From positions 186,001-250,000 of the forward strand of contig NZ_CP013442.1 in the NCBI RefSeq assembly GCF_001718835.1: a stretch of 64,000 nucleotides of DNA, given 5' to 3'. The notes below the pieces were generated by a model. That model saw only the letters and a list, made by a program, of their open reading frames with translations, searched no databases and was not told the DNA's origin. The translations under genes and the position numbers were made by a program. This document shows, piece after piece, positions 31,674 through 41,306 of the stretch (position 1 is its first letter; the number at the start of each line of letters is the position of its first letter). Origin of the DNA: Burkholderia cepacia (GTDB taxonomy: Bacteria; Pseudomonadota; Gammaproteobacteria; Burkholderiales; Burkholderiaceae).

Positions 31674-32714
31674 ATGGCGCAACACGAGACAGGCACGGCG
31701 ACGCAGCCGATGACGATGATCCAGGCGCTGCGCTCGGCGATGGACGTGATGCTCGGGCGCGACAGCGACGTGGTCGTGTTCGGGCAGGACGTCGGTTATT
31801 TCGGCGGCGTGTTCCGCTGTACCGAAGGACTGCAGAACAAATACGGGAAGTCGCGCGTGTTCGATGCGCCGATCTCCGAAAGCGGGATCGTCGGCGCGGC
31901 GGTGGGGATGGGCGCATACGGGCTGCGCCCGGTGTGCGAGATCCAGTTTGCCGATTATTTCTACCCGGCATCCGACCAGATCGTGTCGGAAGGCGCGCGG
32001 CTGCGCTATCGCTCCGCCGGCCAGTTCATCGCGCCGATGACGATCCGCATGCCCTGCGGCGGCGGCATCTACGGCGGCCAGACGCACAGCCAGAGCCCGG
32101 AGGCGATGTTCACGCAGGTGTGCGGGCTGCGCACGGTGATGCCGTCGAATCCGTACGACGCGAAAGGGCTGCTGATCGCGTCGATCGAGAACGACGATCC
32201 GGTGATCTTCCTCGAGCCGAAACGGCTCTACAACGGGCCGTTCGACGGCCATCACGACCGGCCCGTCACGTCGTGGCTCAAGCATCCGTCGAGCGCGGTG
32301 CCCGAGGGCTACTACACGGTGCCGCTCGATACGGCCGCCGTGGTGCGTCCCGGCAACGACGTGACGGTGCTGACCTACGGCACGACGGTGCACGTGTCGG
32401 TCGCCGCGGCCGAGGAGACCGGCATCGATGCGGAGGTGATCGACCTGCGCACGCTGTGGCCGCTCGACCTCGACACGGTCGTCGCGTCGGTGCGCAAGAC
32501 CGGGCGCTGCGTCGTGGTGCACGAGGCGACGCGTACCTGCGGTTACGGGGCGGAACTGGTGTCGCTGGTCCAGGAACATTGCTTCTACCACCTCGAGGCG
32601 CCGGTCGAGCGCACGACGGGCTGGGACACGCCGTATCCGCATGCGCAGGAATGGGCGTACTTTCCGGGCCCGGCCCGGGTCGGTGAAGCGTTGCGACGCG
32701 TGATGGAGGCGTGA
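31674..32714 (+). CDS. bkdA2: branched-chain 2-oxo-acid dehydrogenase E1 beta subunit
   Basis: 346 residues with the transketolase-type pyrimidine domain and C-terminal transketolase domain. DSDVVVFGQDVGYFGGVFR, FDAPISESGIVGAAVGMG and FADYFYPASDQIVSEGARL are standard for E1 beta. Two in-frame ATGs (31668 and 31674) exist; GGGAG lies one base from the first but seven from the second, so 31674 is chosen. It forms an alpha2beta2 heterotetramer with the preceding subunit. The E2 gene starts one base after its stop. Confidence 0.95.
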   Translation: MAQHETGTATQPMTMIQALRSAMDVMLGRDSDVVVFGQDVGYFGGVFRCTEGLQNKYGKSRVFDAPISESGIVGAAVGMGAYGLRPVCEIQFADYFYPASDQIVSEGARLRYRSAGQFIAPMTIRMPCGGGIYGGQTHSQSPEAMFTQVCGLRTVMPSNPYDAKGLLIASIENDDPVIFLEPKRLYNGPFDGHHDRPVTSWLKHPSSAVPEGYYTVPLDTAAVVRPGNDVTVLTYGTTVHVSVAAAEETGIDAEVIDLRTLWPLDLDTVVASVRKTGRCVVVHEATRTCGYGAELVSLVQEHCFYHLEAPVERTTGWDTPYPHAQEWAYFPGPARVGEALRRVMEA

Positions 32715-32715
32715 G

Positions 32716-34020
32716 ATGGGGATTCATGTCATCAAGATGCCGGATATCGGCGAAGGGATTGCCGAGGTCGAACTGGTGGCCTGGCACGTGGAAGTCGGGC
32801 AGACGATCAAGGAAGACCAGCCGCTCGCCGATGTGATGACCGACAAGGCGGCGGTCGAGATTCCGTCGCCGGTGACGGGCAAGGTGATCGAACTCGGCGG
32901 CCGGATCGGCGAGATGATGGCGGTCGGCAGCGAGCTGATCCGCCTGGAGGTCGAAGGTGCCGGCAACCTGAAGCCGGGCGCAGACGTGCGCGAGGCCGCT
33001 GTGGCCGACGCAGCCGCTGTCGCGGCTCCGGCAGCGCCTGCGCCCACGGTATCGTCCTCGGATGCGGGGCACCCGGCGAGCCGCGCGCCCGCCGAACCGC
33101 GGCGCGCCGAGCACGCCGCGCCGCCGCGCGCGGCACTCGCGCCGGGTGAGCGGCCGCTCGCGTCGCCGGCCGTGCGCCAGCGCGCATGGGACATGGGTAT
33201 CGAGCTGCGTTATGTGCGCGGCACGGGGGAAGCCGGCCGGATCCTGCACGCGGATCTCGATGCGTATGCGGGCACCGGCAGCCGGGCAGGCGCCCAGCCT
33301 GCGCGCGGCCATGACGAACGGACCGACGAGACCGAATTGCCGGTCATCGGCTTGCGGCGCGCGATCGCGCGCAAGATGCAGGAAGCGAAGCGCCGCATTC
33401 CGCACTTCAGCTACGTCGAGGAGATCGACGTCACCGAGCTCGAATCGTTGCGTACGGATTTGAACCGCCGCTACGGCGACACGCGCGGCAAGCTCACGCC
33501 GCTGCCGCTGCTGATCCGCGCGATGGTGATCGCGTTGCGCGACTTTCCGCAGATCAACGCGCGTTTCGACGACGAAGCGGGGGTCGTCACGCGCTATGGC
33601 GCGGTGCACATGGGCGTCGCGACGCAGACGGACGGCGGCCTCACGGTGCCGGTGCTGCGTCACGCGGAAGCGAAGGACGTGTGGTCGATTTCCGCCGAGA
33701 TCGCGCGGCTCGCGGACGCGGTGCGCACGAACCGCGCGCAGCGCGACGAACTGAGCGGCTCGACGATCACGATTTCGAGCCTCGGCGCGCTCGGCGGCAT
33801 CGTGTCGACGCCGGTCATCAATCATCCCGAGGTCGGCATCGTCGGCGTGAACCGGATCGTCGAGCGGCCGATGATCCGCGACGGCGCGGTCGTCGCACGC
33901 AAGATGATGAACCTGTCGTCGTCGTTCGACCATCGTGTCGTCGACGGCGCGGACGCGGCCGAATTCATCCAGGCGGTGCGCGCGGTGCTCGAGCGCCCGG
34001 CACTGCTGTTCGTGGAGTGA
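32716..34020 (+). CDS. bkdB: branched-chain 2-oxo-acid dehydrogenase E2 (dihydrolipoyl acyltransferase)
   Basis: 434 residues. A single lipoyl domain carries the lipoylated Lys44 (MTDKAAVEIPSP). It is followed by an Ala/Pro/Glu linker, an E3-binding domain (ASPAVRQRAWDMGIELRYV, about 154-190) and the catalytic acyltransferase domain ending with H406-R-V-V-D410 in FDHRVVDGADAAEF. It transfers isobutyryl, isovaleryl or methylbutyryl groups to CoA. Its ATG follows the E1 beta stop by one base, and the E3 gene starts five bases after its stop. Confidence 0.95.
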   Translation: MGIHVIKMPDIGEGIAEVELVAWHVEVGQTIKEDQPLADVMTDKAAVEIPSPVTGKVIELGGRIGEMMAVGSELIRLEVEGAGNLKPGADVREAAVADAAAVAAPAAPAPTVSSSDAGHPASRAPAEPRRAEHAAPPRAALAPGERPLASPAVRQRAWDMGIELRYVRGTGEAGRILHADLDAYAGTGSRAGAQPARGHDERTDETELPVIGLRRAIARKMQEAKRRIPHFSYVEEIDVTELESLRTDLNRRYGDTRGKLTPLPLLIRAMVIALRDFPQINARFDDEAGVVTRYGAVHMGVATQTDGGLTVPVLRHAEAKDVWSISAEIARLADAVRTNRAQRDELSGSTITISSLGALGGIVSTPVINHPEVGIVGVNRIVERPMIRDGAVVARKMMNLSSSFDHRVVDGADAAEFIQAVRAVLERPALLFVE

Positions 34021-34025
34021 GCGCA

Positions 34026-35417
34026 ATGAAGAACGAACACACCACGCTACTGGTGATCGGCGGCGGCCCGGGCGGCTACGTCGCCGCGATTCGCGCCGGC
34101 CAGTTCGGCATTCCGACCGTGCTCGTCGAGCGCGACCGCCTCGGCGGCACGTGCCTGAACATCGGCTGCATTCCGTCGAAGGCGCTGATCCACGTGGCCG
34201 ACGCATTCGAACAGGCGCGCGGCCATGCAGGCGAGGGCGCGCTCGGGATTCGCGTGCGCACGCCCGAGATCGACATCGCGAAAAGCGTCGCATGGAAGGA
34301 CGGTATCGTCGACCGGCTCACGCGCGGCGTCGGCGCGCTGCTCAAGAAGAACGGCGTGCGCGTGTTGCACGGCGACGCACAGGTGGTCGACGGCAAGACC
34401 GTCGACGTGGTCGCCGGCGGCCACACGACGCGAATCAGTTGCGAGCACCTGCTGCTCGCGACCGGTTCCGAACCGGTCGCGCTGCCGACGATGCCGTTCG
34501 GCGGGCATGTCGTGTCGTCCACCGAGGCGTTGTCGCCCACGACCTTGCCGAAGCGGCTGGTCGTGGTCGGGGCCGGGTACATCGGGCTCGAACTCGGGAT
34601 CGTCTATCGCAAGCTCGGCGTCGACGTGAGCGTCGTCGAAGCGGCGGAGCGCGTGCTGCCCGCGTACGATGCCGAACTCGCGCGGCCGGTCGCCGATTCG
34701 CTCGCGCGGCTCGGCGTGCGGCTGCTGCTCGGCCACAAGGTGCTCGGGCCCGCGGAACAGGGCGCGGTGCGCGTGCAGGCCGTGGACGGCGCGGAGCAGA
34801 CGCTGCAGGCCGATCGCGTGCTGGTTGCGGTCGGCCGCCGGCCGCGCGTCGACGGCTTCGGGCTCGAGTCGTTGCCGCTCGATCGCAACGGCCGCGCGCT
34901 GTGGATCGACGACGAATGCCGGACGTCGATGCGCAACGTCTGGGCGATCGGCGACGTGGCCGGCGAGCCGATGCTCGCGCATCGCGCGATGGCACAGGGC
35001 GAGATGGTGGCCGAGCTGATCGCCGGGAAGCGCCGCAAGTTCATGCCCGCGTCGATCCCGGCCGTGTGCTTCACCGATCCGGAGATCGTCACGGCCGGCT
35101 GGTCGCCGGACGACGCACGGGCGGCCGGTGTCGATTGCGTGAGCGCGTCGTTCCCGTTCGCGGCGAACGGGCGCGCGATGACGCTGCAGGCGACCGACGG
35201 CTTCGTGCGCGTCGTCGCGCGGCGCGACAACCACCTGATCGTCGGCTGGCAAGCGGTCGGGCGCGGCGTGTCGGAGCTGGCCGCGGCGTTCTCGCAGTCG
35301 CTGGAAATGGGCGCGCGGCTGGAGGACATCGGCGGCACGATCCATGCACATCCGACGCTCGGCGAGGCGATGCAGGAAGCGGCGTTGCGGGCGTTGGGGC
35401 ACGCGGTGCATATCTGA
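34026..35417 (+). CDS. lpdV: dihydrolipoyl dehydrogenase (E3) of the bkd complex
   Basis: 463 residues. FAD binding: VIGGGPGGYVAAIRAGQ. The redox disulfide is C43/C48 in GGTCLNIGCIPSK. NAD binding: VVVGAGYIGLELGIVYRKLG. The C-terminal interface contains HAHPTLGEAMQEAAL with the catalytic His. It reoxidises the lipoamide of the complex. As the last gene of the bkd operon it is the dedicated LpdV-type enzyme rather than the housekeeping E3. No terminator follows at once; the next strong one is 460 bases downstream. Confidence 0.93.
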   Translation: MKNEHTTLLVIGGGPGGYVAAIRAGQFGIPTVLVERDRLGGTCLNIGCIPSKALIHVADAFEQARGHAGEGALGIRVRTPEIDIAKSVAWKDGIVDRLTRGVGALLKKNGVRVLHGDAQVVDGKTVDVVAGGHTTRISCEHLLLATGSEPVALPTMPFGGHVVSSTEALSPTTLPKRLVVVGAGYIGLELGIVYRKLGVDVSVVEAAERVLPAYDAELARPVADSLARLGVRLLLGHKVLGPAEQGAVRVQAVDGAEQTLQADRVLVAVGRRPRVDGFGLESLPLDRNGRALWIDDECRTSMRNVWAIGDVAGEPMLAHRAMAQGEMVAELIAGKRRKFMPASIPAVCFTDPEIVTAGWSPDDARAAGVDCVSASFPFAANGRAMTLQATDGFVRVVARRDNHLIVGWQAVGRGVSELAAAFSQSLEMGARLEDIGGTIHAHPTLGEAMQEAALRALGHAVHI

Positions 35418-37117
35418 CGGAGGGCGTCGGCACGGGTGGATGCTTGCGCGGAGTTCAAGCGTTGGGGGTTGCCGGCGTCGGCGGTGCCGGATGCGCTTGC
35501 CCGGTATCCGGCATTGCCGCCCTGACGCGCCCGACACGAGGCGAATGACGCATGGCGATGCGAACGTCCGCCTGCATGCCCGGCGGCGACGGGAAAGCCG
35601 GAACTGTGATTGCGGTGTGGGACAACGACGCTATCCGGCGGTAATCTGTATGAAGGCGTTCCTTTTGCACCGGTTTTCGGGTGTTCCGACTGACAGGATC
35701 CGCTGCTGATTACCCCATCTGCCGGCCTCCATGCTTACGATTGCGTTCGGATCATAGTTTCCTATTGGTGTTCAATTGGCGACGAAATAGGTATTTCACT
35801 CAATTTTAAACGTTAAAGCGCGCATCTAACCTTGATACGCGTCCCTCCTCGTGCCTGAGATCGGATGCTTTCGCGCCCCGGCTGGGGATATCCCGTGGCC
35901 GGGGCCTTTTGTTTCTGCCCAAGGGGGCGGCGCACCATTCGTGCAAAAGTCTGGCGGATTGGATCAGTCTCATGACATGCGGCTTCCCACATGAGGATTG
36001 CCAGATTCCGCACGAATCGAACGATCAGCCCTCAATGCCCGATGTAGGGAATCCGGTATCGCGCCGTCGCGGCCGCGCTCGAGGTGGGGCGCGGCGTCGC
36101 ATCTCGCCGGAGTACGCGGCGCGCGGCACGCGCATGACGGCCGTTACGGCCGCGATCCGCTGCAATTGCGTCTCGATCACCGCCGTCGCCAGTTTCTGCT
36201 CGGACCGCGCGCGGATAGCAAGCAACCTGCCGCCTAACGATTTCAAATATTCCCCGTCCGAAAGACGCGCTATTGTTTGCGCTGAATGCAAGCGCAAGCG
36301 AGGCGAGTGAAGCGAAAGATACTTGCAACTTTCGGTCGATCGCCAGACGCCTTGTGGTCCAGATGCGTCCGGGAGAGGACGAGATGTTGTCATTCCGAGT
36401 CGATAATTTCATTTTTGTATTCTTTTTTGCATTTTGCCTTGCAATTTGCAAAAAATCACGCGTTCTGCGAATTGACTTTTGGAAGAAGCGGCCATCTTTT
36501 GTTTGGATGGTCGGCCATTTAAAACATGCGAGAACGTTCGGCTTAGACAGAGGGGCCCCAAGCTGATTGGGCTACGCAGTGACGGACCGGAGTTTCAAAC
36601 TGGGCATCGTGCTGGACCTGAACACCGATTCAGAAGGCGCTCTCGCATATTGCGGTGCTGAGATTGTCCGGAAAACGCGCAATTCTGGCCCTACATAGCC
36701 GGCTGCAGTGATCGGCGCGTTATTCAACAATGTGTGGCGATGTGCCTGATCATCCCATAAATTGATCTTTTAGAATTTCGTGTGTGAACGGGCTGCAGAT
36801 TTCTGGATTTGTGCGGAAAAAATGCCTATATTTTCATGGTCGGTCGGCATCCTCGAAAAGAGGATGGCGTCTTCTGATTGCAAAATAATCTATGAATTTG
36901 ACGAAAAACATCAAATAGTTGCCCGCCGTCTTTATCGTGATGTGCATCGAATTCTACGATGCTCTGCATGTGTGCCGAAGAGAAATGGGGTAGAGCCGGG
37001 CGTCGTTGCATAAAACCGTCGGCTGCGAAGCTTGTTGACGTATGTGCGCAACAATTGCCGGGGTGTGGCTGTTAACAATTCGGGTACCTGCGTAGATTCT
37101 CGATTTTTTCCGCGAAT
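35418..37117. other. 1.7-kb region without a convincing gene, AT-richer than its surroundings
   Basis: Only short reading frames with atypical composition occur here, on both strands and mutually overlapping, with no homology I recognise. Base composition falls clearly from about 35,730 on, with long A/T runs near 36,400-36,500 and 36,760-36,920. It contains an intrinsic terminator (35875-35914) and two loosely similar blocks near 36,470-36,530 and 36,815-36,870, and it ends at a transposase remnant. This looks like eroded, transferred or island-edge DNA between the bkd operon and the polysaccharide cluster. Confidence 0.5.
35875..35914 (+). terminator. strong intrinsic terminator without an obvious upstream gene
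   Basis: GCCCCGGC (35875-35882) pairs with GCCGGGGC (35898-35905). The loop contains the palindrome GGGATATCCC (35885-35894), and CTTTTGTTT follows. It is 460 bases from the end of the bkd operon and so may end a small RNA transcribed from the AT-rich segment around 35,740-35,820, or serve as a distant bkd terminator. Confidence 0.55.
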
Positions 37118-37617
37118 ATGCGCAGGGACAGGAGCAGGACGCGCGAGCCGAAGGCGTGCTACCGCGTCAGGAACTGGGCGGCCTGCAACGCCGGCCAGAT
37201 CAACCGAGGTGAGGTCACGATGTGGATCGATGAAGCCGCGCTTGCGTGGACACCCCGCTCCAAACCGAAGTGTGGGCGCCCGCGCCTCTACAGCGTCGCG
37301 CTGATCCAGGCATTGCTGGGCCTCAAGAGCGTGTTCCACCTGCCGCTGTGCGCTCTGCAAGGCTTCGCGCAGAGCCTGCGCCCCGGCTCGCCACCTTGCC
37401 CGCGCCGAACTGCACAGCGCTGTTCCGCAGTGCGCAAACGCTCGAGGTCCAACTGCCGAGCGTTCGCGACGGCGAACCGATCCATCTGGTGGTCGACCGC
37501 ACGGGCGTGAAGGTCTACGGCGAAGGTGAATGAAAGGCGCGCCAGCATGGCTATTCGAAGCGCCGCACGTGGCGGAAGGCGCATCTCGCGCTCGATGCGA
37601 ACACCGGTCAGGTCCGT
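37118..37617 (+). pseudogene. decayed IS5-family transposase fragment
   Basis: Translation in successive frames yields YRVRNWAACNAGQINRGE, LIQALLGLKSVFHLPLCALQGF, then (frame shift near 37,385) LEVQLPSVRDGEPIHLVVDRTG followed by VKVYGEGE-stop. It continues in frame with QHGYSKRRTWRKAHLALD and ANTGQVRD. This is the N-terminal half of an IS5-family DDE transposase, with a frameshift and a Trp-to-stop change at the usual GEW. The first catalytic Asp (VVDRTG) remains, but the C-terminal half is gone. No terminal inverted repeats were located. It marks an old insertion directly upstream of the exopolysaccharide genes. Confidence 0.8.
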
Positions 37618-37652
37618 GACGGATCGGACACGTTACGAAGCCAACGGACATT

Positions 37653-38804
37653 GTGACCGTGAAGATAATGCTTGTGGTCGGTTCTCTCGGTGGCGGCGGG
37701 GCGGAGCGCGTGGCAGCGACGCTCGTCAACGCGTGGGCGGAACGCGGCGATGACGTGACGCTCGTTTCGACGTTCTCGGGACGCGGCGATTGCTTCTACG
37801 AGATCTCGTCGCGCGTTCGCATCGTGTATCTCGCCGACCTCGTGCGATCGACCGCAACCGGCGCGCTCAACGCATGGCGACGTTTCATCGCGTTGCGGCG
37901 CTTGATCAGGACGACACGTGCCGACGTCGTGGTCTCGTTCCTCGCGCACGTCAACATCGCCGTAATCGCGGCGAGCCGTGGAACGGGCGTCCCCGTCATC
38001 GCCTGCGAGCATACGAATCCGATCGCGGCGCCGCGCGGCCGGTTCCAGCGATTCATGGCGCGCTGCCTCTATCCGCGTGCCGACGTATTGACCGTGCTGA
38101 CAGCGGGAATCGTCGATCCGTTGTGCAAGGAAATCCCCGCGCTGCGCAACGTCGTCGTCCTGCCGAATCCGGTCGATGCCGACGTCCTGCGATTCTGGAA
38201 GATGCCGGGCGCGCCTGGTTCCCGCAAGCGCGTGCTCGCTGCGGGACGCCTGCATCCGATCAAGCAGTTTGACGTGCTGATCGATGCATTTGCCACGCTG
38301 GCGCACGAGTTTCCGGACTGGGACCTGTACATCTGGGGAGAGGGCCCGACACGGGATGCGCTGGCGCGACAGATCGGCGCGCTGAAGCTCGACGGCCGCG
38401 TGTTCCTGCCGGGAATGACGCGCGAGCTGTGGGCCGAAATGGCGAACGCCGACATCTACGCACTGACGTCGCATTTCGAAGGCTTGCCGATGGCGATGAT
38501 GGAGGCGATGGCCATCGGCCTGCCGTGCGTCGCTTTCGACTGCCCGAGCGGGCCGCGTGAATTGACGCGGGACGGCCGTGACGGCGTGCTGGTCGACAGG
38601 CGCGATGTCGGCGGCCTCGTGGCGGCGCTCCGCGAGCTGTTCTCGAGCGAATACCTGAGAGGCGAATTGGGGCGTAAGGCGGCGGCGTCGGTGCGTGAAC
38701 GGTTCTCGACGGCGGTCATCCTTGCGCGGTGGGATCGGTTGTATGCGCGCGTGGGCGCGATTCGGGGGCGATATGAGAGTGGTTCACGTCATCACTTGCC
38801 TTGA
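37653..38804 (+). CDS. glycosyltransferase family 4
   Basis: 383 residues with the GT-B fold. The N-terminal VVGSLGGGGAERVAATLVNA is the glycine-rich acceptor loop of GT4 enzymes. In the C-terminal half VLAAGRLHPIKQFDVLI and FEGLPMAMMEAMAIG (the E-x7-E donor-sugar motif) are clear. No signal peptide or membrane span; a cytoplasmic-face transferase building the repeat unit. GTG at 37653 is used; GTG 37659 and ATG 37668 are close alternatives. It starts just downstream of the IS remnant and overlaps the next transferase by 32 bases. It is similar to the enzyme at 50388, with which it shares the GGGAERV and EGLPM segments. Confidence 0.88.
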   Translation: MTVKIMLVVGSLGGGGAERVAATLVNAWAERGDDVTLVSTFSGRGDCFYEISSRVRIVYLADLVRSTATGALNAWRRFIALRRLIRTTRADVVVSFLAHVNIAVIAASRGTGVPVIACEHTNPIAAPRGRFQRFMARCLYPRADVLTVLTAGIVDPLCKEIPALRNVVVLPNPVDADVLRFWKMPGAPGSRKRVLAAGRLHPIKQFDVLIDAFATLAHEFPDWDLYIWGEGPTRDALARQIGALKLDGRVFLPGMTRELWAEMANADIYALTSHFEGLPMAMMEAMAIGLPCVAFDCPSGPRELTRDGRDGVLVDRRDVGGLVAALRELFSSEYLRGELGRKAAASVRERFSTAVILARWDRLYARVGAIRGRYESGSRHHLP

Positions 38805-39939
38805 ACAAGGCGGCGCCGAAGGCGTGTTGTTCCGCCTGGCGACGTTCCCGTCGTCGCAATCGACCGCCCATATCGTCGTCTCGCTGCAGGGGCTCGGGTT
38901 CTACGGTCCCAGGATGCTGGAGAAGGGGATCGCCGTGATACCGCTCGGCATGCCGAAAGGGCGCATCACGCTATCCGGACTGCACCGGCTGTATGGCGTG
39001 CTGCGCAACGCGCAGCCTGACGTCGTCCAGACGTGGATGTATCACTCCGATCTGATCGGCGGGCTGGTTGCGCGTTTCGCGGGCATCGGCAACCTTGCCT
39101 GGGGCGTCCGCCATGCGAACCTCGACCGGGACAAGAATTCTCCGATGACGCTGCGCGTCGCGAGACTGTGCGCGCGCCTCTCGCACCTGTTGCCGCGCGC
39201 CATCGTCAGTTGCTCGGAAGAGGCGACCGCGACGCACAAGGCATTCGGTTACGACGCGACGAAGTTCGTGAACATCCCGAACGGCTATGACCTCAATTGC
39301 TTCCGCGTCGACGCCAGTGCGCGTGAGGCGACGCGCTGCGCATGGAACATCGGCCCGGACGAGACGCTCCTCGGGTGTGTCGCGCGCTGGGACGTGCAGA
39401 AGGATCATCCCAACCTGCTCAGGGCGCTGCACATGCTGGCGCAGCAGGGATTCCGCGGCCGCTGCGTGCTCGTGGGCCGCAACATGGACGAGCACAACGC
39501 GGAACTGATGTCGCTTATTCGCGAACTCGGCATCGAACGGCGCGTGATGCTCGTCGGTCTGCGCGATGACATCCCTTCGATCCTCAACGCCCTCGACCTG
39601 CTCGTCCTGTCGAGCTCCGGCGAGGCGTTTCCGAACGTGCTCGTCGAAGCGATGGCGTGTGGGACACCCGTCGTGACGACCGATGTCGGCGACGCACGCA
39701 TGATCGTCGGCGACACGGGTTGGGTGGTGCGCCCGCAGGATTCGGCCGATCTCGCGAGCGGCTTGCGGAGCGCGCTCGACTGGCTGCGCACGACGGACAG
39801 GGCGGCGCTCGCGGCGCGGTGCCGTCAGCGCGTCGAGCAGCATTTCTCACTTCAGAAGATGGTGTGTTCGTTCGAGCGCGTGTGGGCCGACGGATGCACG
39901 GTTCAGGATGTCGAAGTACACGCATTGAAGATTGGATAA
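38773..39939 (+). CDS. glycosyltransferase family 4
   Basis: 388 residues. The start at ATG 38773 gives MRVVHVITCLEQGGAEGVLF with GGGGGCG just upstream, inside the end of the preceding gene. The GT4 features are GVARWDVQKDHPNLL-like (CVARWDVQKDHPNLLRAL), VMLVGLRDDIPSILNALDLL and SSSGEAFPNVLVEAMACG, the donor-binding E-x7-E. It is a cytosolic transferase for the polysaccharide repeat unit. Sugar specificity is not readable from the sequence. Confidence 0.88.
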   Translation: MRVVHVITCLEQGGAEGVLFRLATFPSSQSTAHIVVSLQGLGFYGPRMLEKGIAVIPLGMPKGRITLSGLHRLYGVLRNAQPDVVQTWMYHSDLIGGLVARFAGIGNLAWGVRHANLDRDKNSPMTLRVARLCARLSHLLPRAIVSCSEEATATHKAFGYDATKFVNIPNGYDLNCFRVDASAREATRCAWNIGPDETLLGCVARWDVQKDHPNLLRALHMLAQQGFRGRCVLVGRNMDEHNAELMSLIRELGIERRVMLVGLRDDIPSILNALDLLVLSSSGEAFPNVLVEAMACGTPVVTTDVGDARMIVGDTGWVVRPQDSADLASGLRSALDWLRTTDRAALAARCRQRVEQHFSLQKMVCSFERVWADGCTVQDVEVHALKIG

Positions 39940-40023
39940 GCGCGGTTGGCCGCCTGGGCGAGCAGCCACGGGCATGGACGGAATGATCGACAGGGATGCC
40001 GTCACGTCGGGAATATCGTGAGC

Positions 40024-41217
40024 ATGAGCACAACGCGAAACTGGGGCGTAACGAACACGATGCGAGCGCTGGCTGTGCTCGCGGGCGCCTTGCTGTGCCG
40101 CGTGTCCGTGCATGCGACGGCAGGCGACGCGCCGCAACCGCGCAAGTTCCTGACGTTTTCCAGCCGCCTACCCGATACGTGGATCATGAAGCACGGGAGC
40201 GAATACGCATTCGTCTGGGGCGAAAGCGACGGCAACAAGCGCAATCCGGCACGCGCCGATGTCTGGAAGCGGTACGCACCGAACACCGTGCTGAGCACCT
40301 ACTTCCCGTATGGCCGCGATCCGGCGCGCGCCGATCCCGCGAGCTGGGAGAAGTCGCATCCGGAGTGGATCGCGTACCGCTGCGACGGCGAGACGATGGC
40401 CAAGCTCTTCGACAAGCCCATCGTGCCGCTCGATATTTCGAATCCGCAGGTGGTGGCCTGGCAGGTCGGCAATTTCGTCAACGGCCAGTACCGCGACATC
40501 GCGCTCGACAACTTTTCGACCTCGAACGTCGAGCGTGATTGCGGCGTGAAGCGCAACGGCCGCTTTGTTCGCCAGTACACGGACGACCGCGCCGGCACCG
40601 AAAGATTCGCGGAAGCCAAGGTCGCGTGGCTCGAACGCGTGACTGCGCAATTGCATGACGCGGGAAAGACGGTGACGGTCAATTACCAGATCGATCGGCC
40701 GGTCGACTCGCCGCTGGTTGGCCGCATCACGAAGGCCGTCGACTCGGTGCTCACCGAGGAAATGTTTCCGCCGCGCCGCAAGGACCGCTTCAAGGCGATT
40801 CTCGACTACGCCGATCGGTTGAAGCGGGAGGACAAGGGCTTCTACGCGATCTATGAGATCGAGGCACCGTCCGCGGACAACGCGCAGTCGGCCATGGCCG
40901 CCTATCTGATCTATGCGTGGTCGAAGAGTGCCGTGTCCATTTCCGCCGTGCAGGACTACGGCAGCGAGCCCAAGTATGGTGGCTTCGATCGGTCGGTCGG
41001 CGCGCCGTGCGAGGAATACCGCAACAGCGGCGGCATCTATTCGCGGCGCTATGCGGGGGGCGTGACCGTGTTCGCCGATCCCATGTCGCCGGTCGCGGCC
41101 GTCTATCGCGTGCCGCCGGGCTTCAGCGATGTGTCGGGCAAGCCGGCGCCGTCGGCGCTCGAGTTGGAGCCGGGCGAAGGTCGGGTTTTTTACCGCACGG
41201 GCGTCATGACCTGTTAG
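40024..41217 (+). CDS. secreted putative glycoside hydrolase (TIM-barrel, GHL15-like)
   Basis: 397 residues. A signal peptide follows an N-terminal extension: MRALAVLAGALLCRVSVHA with cleavage around HATA; an alternative ATG at 40060 begins directly at this signal. The mature protein resembles (beta/alpha)8 putative glycosidases. VLSTYFPYG, HPEWIAYRCDG, IVPLDISNPQVVAWQVGNFV and YRDIALDNFS look like barrel strands with acidic residues at their ends (D in LDIS, D in ALDN), and E in VLTEEMFPP is another candidate. Polysaccharide clusters often carry a periplasmic hydrolase that trims or frees polymer; that is the likely role here. The family assignment is tentative. Confidence 0.6.
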   Translation: MSTTRNWGVTNTMRALAVLAGALLCRVSVHATAGDAPQPRKFLTFSSRLPDTWIMKHGSEYAFVWGESDGNKRNPARADVWKRYAPNTVLSTYFPYGRDPARADPASWEKSHPEWIAYRCDGETMAKLFDKPIVPLDISNPQVVAWQVGNFVNGQYRDIALDNFSTSNVERDCGVKRNGRFVRQYTDDRAGTERFAEAKVAWLERVTAQLHDAGKTVTVNYQIDRPVDSPLVGRITKAVDSVLTEEMFPPRRKDRFKAILDYADRLKREDKGFYAIYEIEAPSADNAQSAMAAYLIYAWSKSAVSISAVQDYGSEPKYGGFDRSVGAPCEEYRNSGGIYSRRYAGGVTVFADPMSPVAAVYRVPPGFSDVSGKPAPSALELEPGEGRVFYRTGVMTC

Positions 41218-41306
41218 TGAACGGGCGTGCGGATCGGCGGCAGGGGTGCGGATGCGCGTGGGTGAAGGGCGCGCGTGATGCGAGGCGACGGGAACGGGGT
41301 GAAAAA

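Noticed and set aside
36025..36451. Two overlapping minus-strand frames in the AT-rich gap
   Set aside because: Atypical composition, overlapping each other, no ribosome site and no recognisable domain; kept as non-coding.
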